Source: Aeromonas fluvialis | GTDB lineage: Bacteria; Pseudomonadota; Gammaproteobacteria; Enterobacterales; Aeromonadaceae | DNA length: 64,000 nt | Assembly (NCBI RefSeq): GCF_000819885.1 | Contig: NZ_CDBO01000021.1 | Coordinates: 62,001-126,000, forward strand | Reading direction: 5' to 3' | Shown here: positions 46,224 to 54,314 of the stretch, in pieces | How positions within the stretch are numbered: position 1 is the first letter of the stretch | Layout: each line of letters starts with the position of its first letter | Program-made: the position numbers and the translations under genes | Notes under the pieces: generated by a model | What the model saw: the letters and a program-made list of their open reading frames with translations, nothing else | Told to the model about the DNA's origin: nothing | Database searches by the model: none

Positions 46224-47219
46224 ATGGGTGCCGACAAAAAATTGCTGTTGGAAGTGTCTGACCTCAAGGTCCACTTCAGTATCAAGAGTGGCAAGGCGTG
46301 GCCCTGGGCCAAGCCGTCTGATCTGAAAGCAGTCGATGGTGTGACCTTGCGTCTCTATGAGGGTGAAACCCTCGGTGTGGTGGGGGAGTCCGGCTGCGGC
46401 AAATCGACCTTTGCCCGCGCCATCATCGGTCTGGTACCGGCCACCGATGGCAAGGTGGTGTGGCTGGGTGACGATCTCACCAAGCTTGACCAGAATGCCC
46501 TGCGCGAGAAGCGCAAAGAGATCCAGATGATCTTCCAGGACCCGCTGGCTTCTCTGAACCCGCGCATGACCATAGGCGACATCATCGCCGAGCCGCTCAT
46601 CACCTTCTATCCGGCCCTGTCGAAGGACGAGGTGAAGGAGAAGGTGCGCACCATGATGACCAAGGTTGGGCTGCTGCCCAACCTGGTCAACCGTTATCCC
46701 CACGAGTTCTCCGGCGGTCAGTGCCAGCGGATCGGGATTGCCCGGGCGCTGATCCTCGAGCCCAAGATGATCATCTGCGACGAGCCGGTCTCGGCGCTCG
46801 ATGTCTCCATTCAGGCGCAAGTGGTCAACCTGCTCAAATCCCTGCAAAAGGAGATGGGGCTGTCGCTCATCTTCATCGCCCACGACCTGTCGGTAGTCAA
46901 ACACATCTCCGATCGGGTGTTGGTGATGTATCTGGGCAACGCCGTCGAGCTTGGGACTCGCAAGGAGATCTTCGCCAACCCGCTGCATCCTTACACCAAG
47001 GCGCTGATGTCAGCGGTACCAATCCCGGACCCGGAGCTGGAGCGCAACAAGGTGATCCAGATCCTGGAGGGGGATTTGCCCTCACCGATGAACCCGCCGT
47101 CCGGTTGCGTGTTCCGCACCCGTTGCCCGGTGGCAGGGCCCGAGTGTGCCAAGACCCGCCCTGTGCTGGAGGGGAACTTCGATCACGCGGTCTCCTGCCT
47201 CAAGGTCGATCCGCTCTGA
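46224..47219 (+). CDS. oppF: Oligopeptide ABC transporter ATP-binding protein OppF
   Basis: 331 residues. Walker A GESGCGKST, signature SGGQCQRI, Walker B MIICDEPVSALD, Cys-rich C-terminal extension (CVFRTRCPVAGPECAKT). Partner ATPase of OppD. The start directly follows the stop of the 37-aa ORF; GGGGG eight bases upstream. Last opp gene, followed by a terminator. Confidence 0.96.
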   Translation: MGADKKLLLEVSDLKVHFSIKSGKAWPWAKPSDLKAVDGVTLRLYEGETLGVVGESGCGKSTFARAIIGLVPATDGKVVWLGDDLTKLDQNALREKRKEIQMIFQDPLASLNPRMTIGDIIAEPLITFYPALSKDEVKEKVRTMMTKVGLLPNLVNRYPHEFSGGQCQRIGIARALILEPKMIICDEPVSALDVSIQAQVVNLLKSLQKEMGLSLIFIAHDLSVVKHISDRVLVMYLGNAVELGTRKEIFANPLHPYTKALMSAVPIPDPELERNKVIQILEGDLPSPMNPPSGCVFRTRCPVAGPECAKTRPVLEGNFDHAVSCLKVDPL

Positions 47220-47242
47220 TGGGGATGTATTGAACCTGTTTG

Positions 47243-47275
47243 CGGGGCTCCTTGATGGGGCCCCGATTTATTTTT
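47243..47275 (+). terminator. Intrinsic terminator of the opp operon
   Basis: CGGGGC / GCCCCG stem followed by ATTTATTTTT. Confidence 0.75.
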
Positions 47276-47295
47276 GACGGCCGTGAAGATGCCTC

Positions 47296-47472
47296 TTGGC
47301 GTTATCTTTTACCGCTGCTACTATCCGCGCAACAAGGGGAGTAACTTCTCGCCGGTTTGTCGTCATTACGGTGCACCCATATCCTGCAGTGCACCCGGCA
47401 GCCGGGCAGTCGATGCAAATCAGCTGTAAGTGAGACCTTGCCGAGAGGCAAGGTGTATCTGCTCCAAACGCA
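47296..47472 (+). promoter_or_regulatory. Promoter and yybP-ykoY (manganese) riboswitch of the TerC/Alx gene
   Basis: TTGGCG (47296-47301), 17 bp, then TACTAT (47319-47324) gives a start near 47331. The leader opens AACAAGGGGAGTAAC, the conserved yybP-ykoY element, and later contains AGTGAGACCTTGCC with the CCTTGCC/GGCAAGG hairpin (47436-47453). This Mn2+-sensing class is known upstream of alx and mntP in E. coli. An intrinsic terminator follows directly, so control is probably by transcription read-through. Confidence 0.82.
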
Positions 47473-47512
47473 AACCCACGCCTCTCGGTCGTGGGTTTTG
47501 TCGTTTTTGGGA
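47473..47512 (+). terminator. Riboswitch expression-platform terminator
   Basis: AACCCACG / CGTGGGTT stem followed by TTGTCGTTTTT, ending just before the ribosome binding site of the TerC/Alx gene. Confidence 0.8.
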
Positions 47513-47521
47513 GAAGTGAAC

Positions 47522-48466
47522 ATGGGTGAATGGTGGATGTGGACCGGTTTCTTCAGCATAGTGCTGGTCCTGTTATGGATAGACATACGCTTTGTTGGTG
47601 GCGGCAAGTCACACAAGGTGTCTCTCAAAGAGGCGGGTGTCTGGTCCCTCATCTGGGTCAGCGTGGCGCTGCTCTTCAACCTGGCCATCTGGCTTTGGCT
47701 GGATCACAGCGCGGGCCGTGAAATTGCCAACCAGAAGGGACTGGAGTTCCTCACCGGCTACCTCATCGAGAAAGCGCTGGCAGTAGACAACGTCTTCGTC
47801 TGGCTGATGCTGTTCGGTTACTTTGCCATTCCGGCCGAGCTGCAGCGCCGGGTGCTGCTCTACGGGGTACTGGGTGCCATCGTGATGCGGGCCGGCATGG
47901 TGTTTGCGGGCAGCTGGCTCATCGAGCAGTTCCACTGGATCCTCTACCTGTTTGGCGCTTTCCTGCTGCTGACCGGTGCCAAGATGCTGTGGGCGGCCGA
48001 CAAGGAGCCTGACTTGGCCAACAACCCGTTGCTGGGCTGGATGCGCCGTCGCTTCAAGGTGACCGAGACCCTGGAAGGGGAGAAGTTCTTCGTCTGGCGC
48101 GATGGTGTGCGCTATGCTACCCCGCTCTTCTTGATCCTGGTGCTGGTGGAGGTGAGCGATCTCATCTTCGCGGTGGACAGTATCCCGGCCATCTTCGCGG
48201 TGACCACGGATCCCTTCATCGTGCTGACCTCCAACATCTTCGCCATCATGGGTCTGCGTGCCATGTACTTCCTGCTGGCCGGTGTGGCTGATCGCTTCGC
48301 CCTGCTCAAATACGGTCTGGCGCTGATCTTGATGTTTATCGGGGTCAAGATGCTGCTGCTGGATATCTTCAAGATCCCGACCGGCCTCGCACTGGGTGTA
48401 GTCGCCCTGATCTTGCTGGCCTCTATGGGACTCAGCCTATTTGTGACCCGAAAAAAGACCGCTTGA
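47522..48466 (+). CDS. alx: TerC/Alx family integral membrane protein, likely Mn2+ exporter
   Basis: 314 residues with about nine helices. EKALAVDNVFVWLMLFGYF and VEVSDLIFAVDSIPAIFAVT are the paired acidic membrane motifs of the TerC family, thought to bind metal. The yybP-ykoY leader points to the Alx branch and manganese efflux. GGGAG before 47522 sets the start; the longer open frame upstream is translated riboswitch. The gene ends 43 bp before an IS relic whose hairpin serves as terminator. Confidence 0.9.
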   Translation: MGEWWMWTGFFSIVLVLLWIDIRFVGGGKSHKVSLKEAGVWSLIWVSVALLFNLAIWLWLDHSAGREIANQKGLEFLTGYLIEKALAVDNVFVWLMLFGYFAIPAELQRRVLLYGVLGAIVMRAGMVFAGSWLIEQFHWILYLFGAFLLLTGAKMLWAADKEPDLANNPLLGWMRRRFKVTETLEGEKFFVWRDGVRYATPLFLILVLVEVSDLIFAVDSIPAIFAVTTDPFIVLTSNIFAIMGLRAMYFLLAGVADRFALLKYGLALILMFIGVKMLLLDIFKIPTGLALGVVALILLASMGLSLFVTRKKTA

Positions 48467-48509
48467 GCGCGGCTGATAATGAAGCAATAACAACAAGGGC
48501 TCCCGCGGG

Positions 48510-48783
48510 CTGTCTCTTATACAAAAGTCCCCAAGCATCGCTTGGGGACTTTTTTTTGAACTTAAGTCCCATTGCGTGATCTGAACCTTTCATCGTCCCT
48601 CATCAAGGTTATAACGTGGTACTTACTCAACCGGCACTCTGGGCTCAAGCCCAGTTTGGTCACGCTAACCTCAACGACCCAAGACGTACCAGAAGGCTGG
48701 TTGCCCTCGCTTCCGCCCTTGCTCAACAACCAGGAGAGACAGTGTCACACCTCCCCCTCTCACCTGCGGATATGGAAGGTGCA
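48510..48783 (+). mobile_element. Truncated left end of an IS4-family (Tn5-like) element, copy 2
   Basis: Starts CTGTCTCTTATACAAAAG, near-identical to the Tn5 mosaic end over its first 14 bases. A GTG at 48616 opens a transposase N-terminus: WAQAQFGHANLNDPRRTRRL, then VALASALAQQPGETVSHLPL. It parallels the Tn5 transposase N-terminus (WAKSVFSSAALGDPRRTARL). Similarity stops near codon 56 (ADMEGA), so the gene is cut off. No other end or target duplication was found. Oriented opposite to the relic at 27082-27283. Confidence 0.8.
48523..48557 (+). terminator. Terminator of terC/alx supplied by the IS end
   Basis: AGTCCCCAAGC / GCTTGGGGACT stem (48526-48536, 48540-48550) with eight T's. It is the same hairpin as at 27243-27267, with two outer base pairs changed on both arms. 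Confidence 0.85.
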
Positions 48784-48993
48784 GATCAACGTGGCCAGTA
48801 GTGTTTTCTTGAGCATGGTGATTCCTTGTTGTTGTTGTTGGCGTTGGATAGGTAGGATGGAGTCGGCCACATTAGTGGTGGTTTAACCACAACGTATTGT
48901 TATTATTATGATCTTTGCCACTCTCAATAGGCGTTGACCGGTTGGGAGTTTACCGTAATAAGGGTTCATTTGACATCTTGCAGGGGGAAGAAA

Positions 48994-49443
48994 ATGGTCA
49001 ATCTTGAGTTACGTTTGCCACCACCGCTGATCTTCCTGTTCTGTGCCGGGGCCATGTGGTGGCTGAGAGGGGAGAGCCAGCCCGGTATCTGGGCATTGGC
49101 GCTAATGGCTGTGCTGGTCGTGGCGGGGGGGGTCATGGGATTTGGTGCCCTGCAACGGTTTCGTCACCACCAAACTACGGTCAGCCCCACCAAACCTCAG
49201 CACACCAGCCGTCTGGTGACCTGTGGCGTCTATCGCTTCAGTCGCAATCCCATGTATCTGGGGTTGCTCTGTTGGCTGGCCGCCTTGGGCTGTTATCTGG
49301 GTGGAAGTTGGGTCTGGGTTGGGCCAATCGTGCTGGTGGTTTGGCTGACTCGCTTTCAGATCATGCCGGAGGAGCGGCTGCTACGCGCCCGTTTCGGCGA
49401 CGAGTATGTGGCGTATTGCCAGCGCGTTCGCCGTTGGTGCTGA
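48994..49443 (+). CDS. Isoprenylcysteine/phospholipid methyltransferase-like membrane protein
   Basis: 149 residues from MVNLELRLPPPLIFLF. Four helices, then the ICMT/PEMT-type end: LVTCGVYRFSRNPMYLGLL and PEERLLRARFGDEYVAYCQR. Such proteins methylate small membrane substrates using SAM; the bacterial substrate is unknown. GGGGGAAG precedes 48994; the frame is open 20 codons further up but without SD. It lies just beyond the IS relic. Confidence 0.88.
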   Translation: MVNLELRLPPPLIFLFCAGAMWWLRGESQPGIWALALMAVLVVAGGVMGFGALQRFRHHQTTVSPTKPQHTSRLVTCGVYRFSRNPMYLGLLCWLAALGCYLGGSWVWVGPIVLVVWLTRFQIMPEERLLRARFGDEYVAYCQRVRRWC

Positions 49444-49494
49444 CTGGCAGTGACCTGCGTGAGCTGAGCGGATAAGTCGGTTCAGCCGTGCGGG

Positions 49495-49527
49495 ATAAAG
49501 AGAACCCCGGGCGGGCCCGGGGTTCTC
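49495..49527 (-). terminator. Intrinsic terminator of pilU
   Basis: A 12-bp stem GAGAACCCCGGG and its complement with a CGGG loop and a modest T-rich tail (CTTTAT) on the minus strand. Confidence 0.7.
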
Positions 49528-49537
49528 GAGGGACAGG

Positions 49538-50677
49538 TTAGAAAAAATCGCCCTTCTCGTCCTTGGTGGGTTCGAGGCTCCAGCCGGTGGCATCGCTGCT
49601 GCTGGCGATCTGCCCCTTCTCCTTCCACAGCTTGATCTTGAGGCGCAGGTTGTTGGCTGAGTCGGCGTTTTTCACCGCCTCCTCTTCGTCGATTACCCCT
49701 TCAACCACCAGATTGAACAGGGCGCTGTCGAAGGTGACCATGCCGAGGGCCTTGGATTTCTCCATCACCTCCTTGAGGCCGCCAAATTCACCGCGCTTGA
49801 TCATGTCGCGGATGGTGTGGGTGCCTAGCATGATCTCCACCGCCGCCCGGCGGCCGCCATCGGTGGTTTTCACCAGTCGTTGGGAGACAAAGGCCTTGAG
49901 GTTGTTGCCCAGATCGTTGAGCAGCTGCGGGCGGCGCTCCTCGGGGAAGAAGTTGATGATGCGATCCAGCGCCTGGTTGGCGTTGTTGGCGTGCAGGGTG
50001 GAGATGGCAAGGTGGCCGGTTTCGGAGAAGGCCAGCGCATGCTCCATGGTCTCGCGATCGCGAATTTCCCCGATAAGGATGACGTCCGGCGCCTGACGCA
50101 GGGTGTTTTTCAGGGCGGCGTGGAAGCTGCGGGTATCGACTCCCACTTCCCGCTGATTGATGATGCTCTTGCGGTGACGATGAACGAACTCCACCGGATC
50201 CTCGATGGTGATGATATGGCCGCCGCTGTTGCGGTTGCGGTGGTCGATAAGGGCCGCCAGCGAGGTGGATTTGCCCGAGCCGGTGCCGCCGACAAACAGC
50301 ACCAGGCCTCGTTTCTCCATGATGGTGTCGAGCAGCACAGGCGGGAGTTTGAGATCTTCAAAGCGGGGGATTTCCGTCTTGATGTTGCGGGCCACCAGGG
50401 AGACTTCGTTGCGCTGCTTGAAAATATTGACCCGAAAGCGGCCGATCTGTGGCAGGGAGATGGCGAGGTTCATCTCCAGCTCCTTCTCGAACTGCTGCTT
50501 CTGCTCGCCATCCATGATCTCGGCGGCGATCCGCGCCACTTCCCCCGGCTCCAGCGGTGTTTCGTTGAGGGGGCGCAGGCCGCCGTTAAACTTGGCGCAG
50601 GGGGGGGCGCCGGTCGACAGATAGAGGTCTGAGCCATCCTGCTTGGCCAGGATCTGTAACATGTCTCGCAATTCCAT
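49538..50677 (-). CDS. pilU: Type IV pilus accessory ATPase PilU
   Basis: 379 residues. Walker A GGTGSGKST, Asp box near ITIEDPVEFVH, Walker B DVILIGEIRDRETM and the His box LAISTLHANN place it among PilT/PilU retraction ATPases. The C-terminal extension (WKEKGQIASSSDATGWSLEP) is longer than in PilT and suits PilU. It supports pilus retraction under load together with PilT. No pilT is adjacent in the window. Confidence 0.92.
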   Translation of the reverse strand: MELRDMLQILAKQDGSDLYLSTGAPPCAKFNGGLRPLNETPLEPGEVARIAAEIMDGEQKQQFEKELEMNLAISLPQIGRFRVNIFKQRNEVSLVARNIKTEIPRFEDLKLPPVLLDTIMEKRGLVLFVGGTGSGKSTSLAALIDHRNRNSGGHIITIEDPVEFVHRHRKSIINQREVGVDTRSFHAALKNTLRQAPDVILIGEIRDRETMEHALAFSETGHLAISTLHANNANQALDRIINFFPEERRPQLLNDLGNNLKAFVSQRLVKTTDGGRRAAVEIMLGTHTIRDMIKRGEFGGLKEVMEKSKALGMVTFDSALFNLVVEGVIDEEEAVKNADSANNLRLKIKLWKEKGQIASSSDATGWSLEPTKDEKGDFF

Positions 50678-50735
50678 TTTTTTGCCTCGTCGATCAATGA
50701 GATGCCATGAGCGGGATGATATTGAGTGTACAGCC

Positions 50736-51092
50736 TTAGGCGCCGGTCAGTTTCTCGCGAAAGACAAAAAAGACCGCCCCCAGGATGCAGAGCCCTGCCC
50801 AGAGATAGTCCCATTTCAGATCTTCCTTGAGATAGAAGATAGAGAAGGGGACGAATACGGTGAGTGTGATCACTTCTTGCAGGATTTTCAGTTGGCCCAC
50901 GCTCATCACCGTATGGCCGATGCGGTTGGCGGGCACTTGCAGCAGGTATTCGAACAGGGCGATACCCCAGCTCACCAGCGCCGCAATGATCCAGGGTTTG
51001 TGATTCATACTCTTGAGGTGAGCGTACCAGGCAAAGGTCATAAAGACGTTGCTGCACAGCAACAGACCGATACTGGTAAAGATTGGGTTCAT
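50736..51092 (-). CDS. DUF486 (DMT-like) small membrane protein
   Basis: 118 residues with four helices: LLLCSNVFMTFAWYAHLK, the PWIIAALVSWGIALFEYLL pair, and WAGLCILGAVFFVFR. Matches DUF486. The role is unknown, though half-sized DMT proteins often act in pairs. AAGGAG six bases before 51092 fixes the start. Confidence 0.9.
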   Translation of the reverse strand: MNPIFTSIGLLLCSNVFMTFAWYAHLKSMNHKPWIIAALVSWGIALFEYLLQVPANRIGHTVMSVGQLKILQEVITLTVFVPFSIFYLKEDLKWDYLWAGLCILGAVFFVFREKLTGA

Positions 51093-51206
51093 TAGGTTCT
51101 CCTTTAAAATCAATTGCATTTTATCTCTGAACTATGGGTTTTCATAAGTGGGCGGTCAGGGTATTTTTAACCGATCATGGATAGCGCAGCATAAGGATCC
51201 AACCGA

Positions 51207-51938
51207 ATGGGCAAGACAAGCTGGTGTTTGCTTGGTCTGCTGTTTGCCAGCCTAGCTCAAGGTGCTCCGACCCTGACTGTCGCCACCGATCTCTGGCCCC
51301 CTTTTCGCATCCTGCAAGCGGATGGCCGGTTGCAGGGGCTTGACATGGATATCTTGCACCGCTTGCAACAGACAAGCGGCATTGAGTTGCAGGTGCGGCG
51401 GATGCCATGGGGCAGGGCGCTCAAGCAGATGCAGACCGGTCAGGTCGATCTGATGATTGGGCTCGCCTATACCACCGAGCGGGCGCAGTTCATCGACTAT
51501 CTGCAGCCTGCCTACTATCAGTGCTGGCCCGCGTTTTATGGTCAGCCGGTCAATGTGGCCCGGATCCACCAATACCGCGATCTGCAGGGGGTGAAGGTGG
51601 GCTATGTGCTCAACTCCGCCTACTTTGAGCCCTTCAACAGTGACAGCCGCCTCGACAAGCACGGGGTACCCACCGAAGATCAGCTGCTGCGCATGGTGCA
51701 GCGCGGTCACCTGCCGCTGATGATCGGCACCGACTGTCAGGTGGACTATGCCCTGAGTCAGGGAAATGCCAGCCGGATAGGCAAGGCGGACTACCGCCCC
51801 GCCATGCCGGTGACCCTCTATCTGGGGATGAGCAAGCACTCACCTCACCAGTCGCTGCGCCAGCCCTTGCTGGTGGCGCTGCAAAATCTGGTGGCCAGCG
51901 GCGAGATAAGCGTGATGGCCAAGCGTTACCAGCCTTGA
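51207..51938 (+). CDS. Family 3 solute-binding protein
   Basis: 243 residues. Signal peptide MGKTSWCLLGLLFASLAQG, then LTVATDLWPPFRILQADGRL and GLDMDILHRL, the amino-acid type SBP_bac_3 fold. DLMIGLAYTTERAQFIDYLQ is the family core segment. No transporter genes of its class are adjacent; the nearest downstream genes are btuCD, which use a different binding-protein family. Ligand unknown. Confidence 0.88.
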   Translation: MGKTSWCLLGLLFASLAQGAPTLTVATDLWPPFRILQADGRLQGLDMDILHRLQQTSGIELQVRRMPWGRALKQMQTGQVDLMIGLAYTTERAQFIDYLQPAYYQCWPAFYGQPVNVARIHQYRDLQGVKVGYVLNSAYFEPFNSDSRLDKHGVPTEDQLLRMVQRGHLPLMIGTDCQVDYALSQGNASRIGKADYRPAMPVTLYLGMSKHSPHQSLRQPLLVALQNLVASGEISVMAKRYQP

Positions 51939-52039
51939 CCTTGGGTGGCAAGCCACTGTTATCATGCCCTTTTCCTGCTTCCCCCCGGCTTTGCGACAGG
52001 GCCGGGGATGAAGCCTAGTTACCTTGTCGGGGATCATCC

Positions 52040-53047
52040 TTGTACCTCTCCCTTATCGCCCGCCAGCAGCGCTGGCAGCGGCGTTGGCTCTTTGGCCTCA
52101 CCCTGCTGACCCTGCTGCTGTTTCTCTTCTCCCTCGTCTGGGGGGAGTTTGTGCTGCTGCCCTGGCAGCCTCTTGGCGATCTCGAACAGCGCATTTTGCT
52201 GGAGTTGCGCCTGCCACGTGCCTTGCTGGCCCTCTTGGCAGGTGCTGCGCTCGCCTGTGGCGGCGCCGTGCTGCAGGTGATGCTGCACAACCCGGTGGCG
52301 GAGCCCGGGCTGATTGGTGTCTCAAGCGGGGCTGGGCTGGCTGCCATGGTGGCGATGGCGATGGCCAAATCCCTCGGCCTCTATCTGCCCGGCTGGGGAC
52401 TGTCGCTGGCGGCCTTTGTTGGCGCGCTGCTGGTGACCATGGTGCTCATTCGGCTGGCGCGCCGTGCACGTCTCGGCCATGCCCGCTTGCTGCTGTTTGG
52501 CGTAGCCATCGGCATTCTCACCAATGCCGCCATGACCTGGCTGATGTACTTTGCCGACGATGGCTCCTTGCGTGAATTCATGTTCTGGATGATGGGCAGC
52601 CTCTCTTACGGCAGTCAGCAGTTCGGCTGGTGGTGGCTGGTGCTGCCGCTCACCTTGGGCTGGCTCTGTTGGCAGGGCAAGGCGCTGCAACAGTTGCTGC
52701 TGGGGGAGACCCAGGCTCGCCTGATGGGGATGGATGTCGACAAGATGCGGGTGCGGCTGGTGCTGGCGGTCTGTCTGCTGACCGGTGTTGCCGTGTCTTT
52801 GTGTGGTGTCATCGGTTTTGTCGGGCTGGTGGTGCCCCATCTGCTGCGGCTCTGTGGCGGCAGCGATCAGCGCTTCCTGCTGCCTGCCTCGGCGCTTGGC
52901 GGCGGGGCACTGCTGCTGGCCGCCGATCTGGTGGCCCGCTCCGCCTTGAATGCCGGCGAGCTGCCCATCGGGGTCATCACCGCCTCGGTCGGTGCGCCGC
53001 TCTTTATCTATCTGCTATTGAGGCAAGATGTCCATGCCAACACCTGA
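52040..53047 (+). CDS. btuC: Vitamin B12 ABC transporter permease BtuC
   Basis: 335 residues with about ten helices of the FecCD/BtuC type. RLPRALLALLAGAALACGGA, NPVAEPGLIGVSSGAGL and GVIGFVGLVVPHLLRLCG are hallmarks. TTG is the start codon, with GGGGA seven bases before; no ATG lies in a suitable place. Moves cobalamin into the cytoplasm with BtuD and BtuF. No cobalamin riboswitch is seen in the 101 bp upstream and btuF is not adjacent. Confidence 0.9.
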   Translation: MYLSLIARQQRWQRRWLFGLTLLTLLLFLFSLVWGEFVLLPWQPLGDLEQRILLELRLPRALLALLAGAALACGGAVLQVMLHNPVAEPGLIGVSSGAGLAAMVAMAMAKSLGLYLPGWGLSLAAFVGALLVTMVLIRLARRARLGHARLLLFGVAIGILTNAAMTWLMYFADDGSLREFMFWMMGSLSYGSQQFGWWWLVLPLTLGWLCWQGKALQQLLLGETQARLMGMDVDKMRVRLVLAVCLLTGVAVSLCGVIGFVGLVVPHLLRLCGGSDQRFLLPASALGGGALLLAADLVARSALNAGELPIGVITASVGAPLFIYLLLRQDVHANT

Positions 53048-53819
53048 GTGCCACAATGATGCCGCGCCTCTGATTGAGGCCCGCTCCCTAGCTGTTCCTG
53101 CACGGCTGGCCCCTCTCGATCTCACCTGGACGGGCAGCCAGCTGGTGGCGCTGCTCGGCCCTAATGGCAGTGGCAAGTCGACCCTGATCGGTGCGTTGGC
53201 GGGGATCTTGCCGACCGATGGCACAGTGCTGCTGGGGGGGGAAGTGCTCACTGACCTGAGTTGGCCTGAGCTTGCCAAACTGCGTGCCATGCTGCCCCAG
53301 CGCCAGCCCCAGCTGTTTCATATTCCGGTGTTTCAGGTACTGAGTCTGGGATTCGCTCAGGGGGGGGCGCCCGCCAGACAGAATGAGGCGATCCGGGCGC
53401 TGTGCGAGGCGCTGGAGCTGGAGGCTTTGCTGGCCCGGGATTTCAGTCAGTTGTCGGGGGGGGAGCAGCAGCGGGTGCTGATTGCCCGTACCCTGCTGCA
53501 GGTGTGGCCGAGCCTCAATTCGACCGGCAAGGTGTTGCTGCTGGATGAACCGCTGGCGGGGCTCGACCTGCATCACCAGCTGGCGCTGCTGCGGCTGCTG
53601 AAAACCCTGGCCGGGCAGGGGTTGCTGGTGGTGCTCGCCATCCACGATATCAATCTGGCCATCGACTGGGCCGACCGCATCCTCTGCCTGCAACAGGGCG
53701 TGGTGGTGCGCGAAGGGGGCATCGAACTGGTGGATGAGGCGCTGCTGGAGCAGGTATTTCAGATCCGCACCGACCGCATCGAAGCCGCGGGCCGAGTCTG
53801 GTTTATGCCCAGTTTGTAA
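53028..53819 (+). CDS. btuD: Vitamin B12 ABC transporter ATPase BtuD
   Basis: 263 residues. Walker A GPNGSGKSTL, Q-loop PQRQPQLFHIP, signature LSGGEQQRVLIA, Walker B VLLLDEPLAGLD, His switch AIHDINLA. The start overlaps the end of btuC by 20 nt, so the pair is coupled. Energises BtuC. A bidirectional terminator follows. Confidence 0.92.
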   Translation: MSMPTPECHNDAAPLIEARSLAVPARLAPLDLTWTGSQLVALLGPNGSGKSTLIGALAGILPTDGTVLLGGEVLTDLSWPELAKLRAMLPQRQPQLFHIPVFQVLSLGFAQGGAPARQNEAIRALCEALELEALLARDFSQLSGGEQQRVLIARTLLQVWPSLNSTGKVLLLDEPLAGLDLHHQLALLRLLKTLAGQGLLVVLAIHDINLAIDWADRILCLQQGVVVREGGIELVDEALLEQVFQIRTDRIEAAGRVWFMPSL

Positions 53820-53890
53820 GTAGGGTGTAGAGGAAAAAGTGCGCGTGCAGGGTCGATGAGCGAAGCGTAATCGGCCGACAGCAAAAAGAA

Positions 53891-53929
53891 GGGGCCGGTA
53901 TCAAAAATACCGGCCCCTTTGGTTTTATT
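53891..53929. terminator. Terminator between btuD and the aroH region
   Basis: GGGGCCGGTAT / ATACCGGCCCC stem with a CAAAA loop; T-rich on the right (TTTGGTTTTATT) and A-rich on the left, so it can serve both strands. Confidence 0.85.
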
Positions 53930-53960
53930 CGCAGTTCAAGCCTGTTTGCTCAGGCACACC

Positions 53961-54314
53961 TGCGCCGCCTCGGCCAGCATGGCCAGCAGGGTTTCGGTGT
54001 CGTTCCACGACAGGCAGGCATCTGTGATGCTCTGGCCGAAGGGTGATGCCGCAGCCGTTACCGCAGGTTTGCTTTGTTCAACCACCCCTGCGCCGCCTCT
54101 GCCAGCATCGTCAGCAGAGTTTCGGTGTCGTTACATGACAGGCAGGCATCTGTGATGCTCTGGCCGAAGGGTAATGCCGCAGCCGTTACCGCAGGTTTGT
54201 TTTGTTCAACCGCACCTGCGCCGCCTCGGCCAGCATAGCCAGCAGGGTTTCGGTGTCGTTCCACGACAGGCAGGCATCTGTGATGCTCTGGCCAAAGATG
54301 GCGGCGCAGCCGTT
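53961..54314 (-). repeat. 128-bp tandem triplication of the aroH 3' end
   Basis: The motif TGCGCCGCCTC begins at 53961, 54089 and 54217, exactly 128 bp apart. Each copy encodes PFGQSITDACLS-type sequence on the minus strand, or FGQSITDACLS in the gene itself. Over the first 77 bp the outer copies differ at one base; the middle copy differs from the left one at six. The leftmost copy ends AAQVCLSKQA and a stop at 53936, next to the terminator, and is probably the original gene end. Because 128 is not a multiple of 3, the gene now stops at 54186. Confidence 0.92.

Noticed and set aside
48510-48523. CTGTCTCTTATACA as sequencing adapter (Tn5 mosaic end) contamination
   Set aside because: The match to the mosaic end stops after 14 bases, the flanking hairpin and a transposase N-terminus continue, and a diverged second copy exists at 27 kb. 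A natural IS end explains it better.
51939-52039. Cobalamin riboswitch before btuC
   Set aside because: Only 101 bp available and no B12-box-like sequence.
53936-54264. Separate small genes encoded by the extra aroH 3' copies
   Set aside because: They lack start signals and are fragments of a tandem duplication rather than independent genes.
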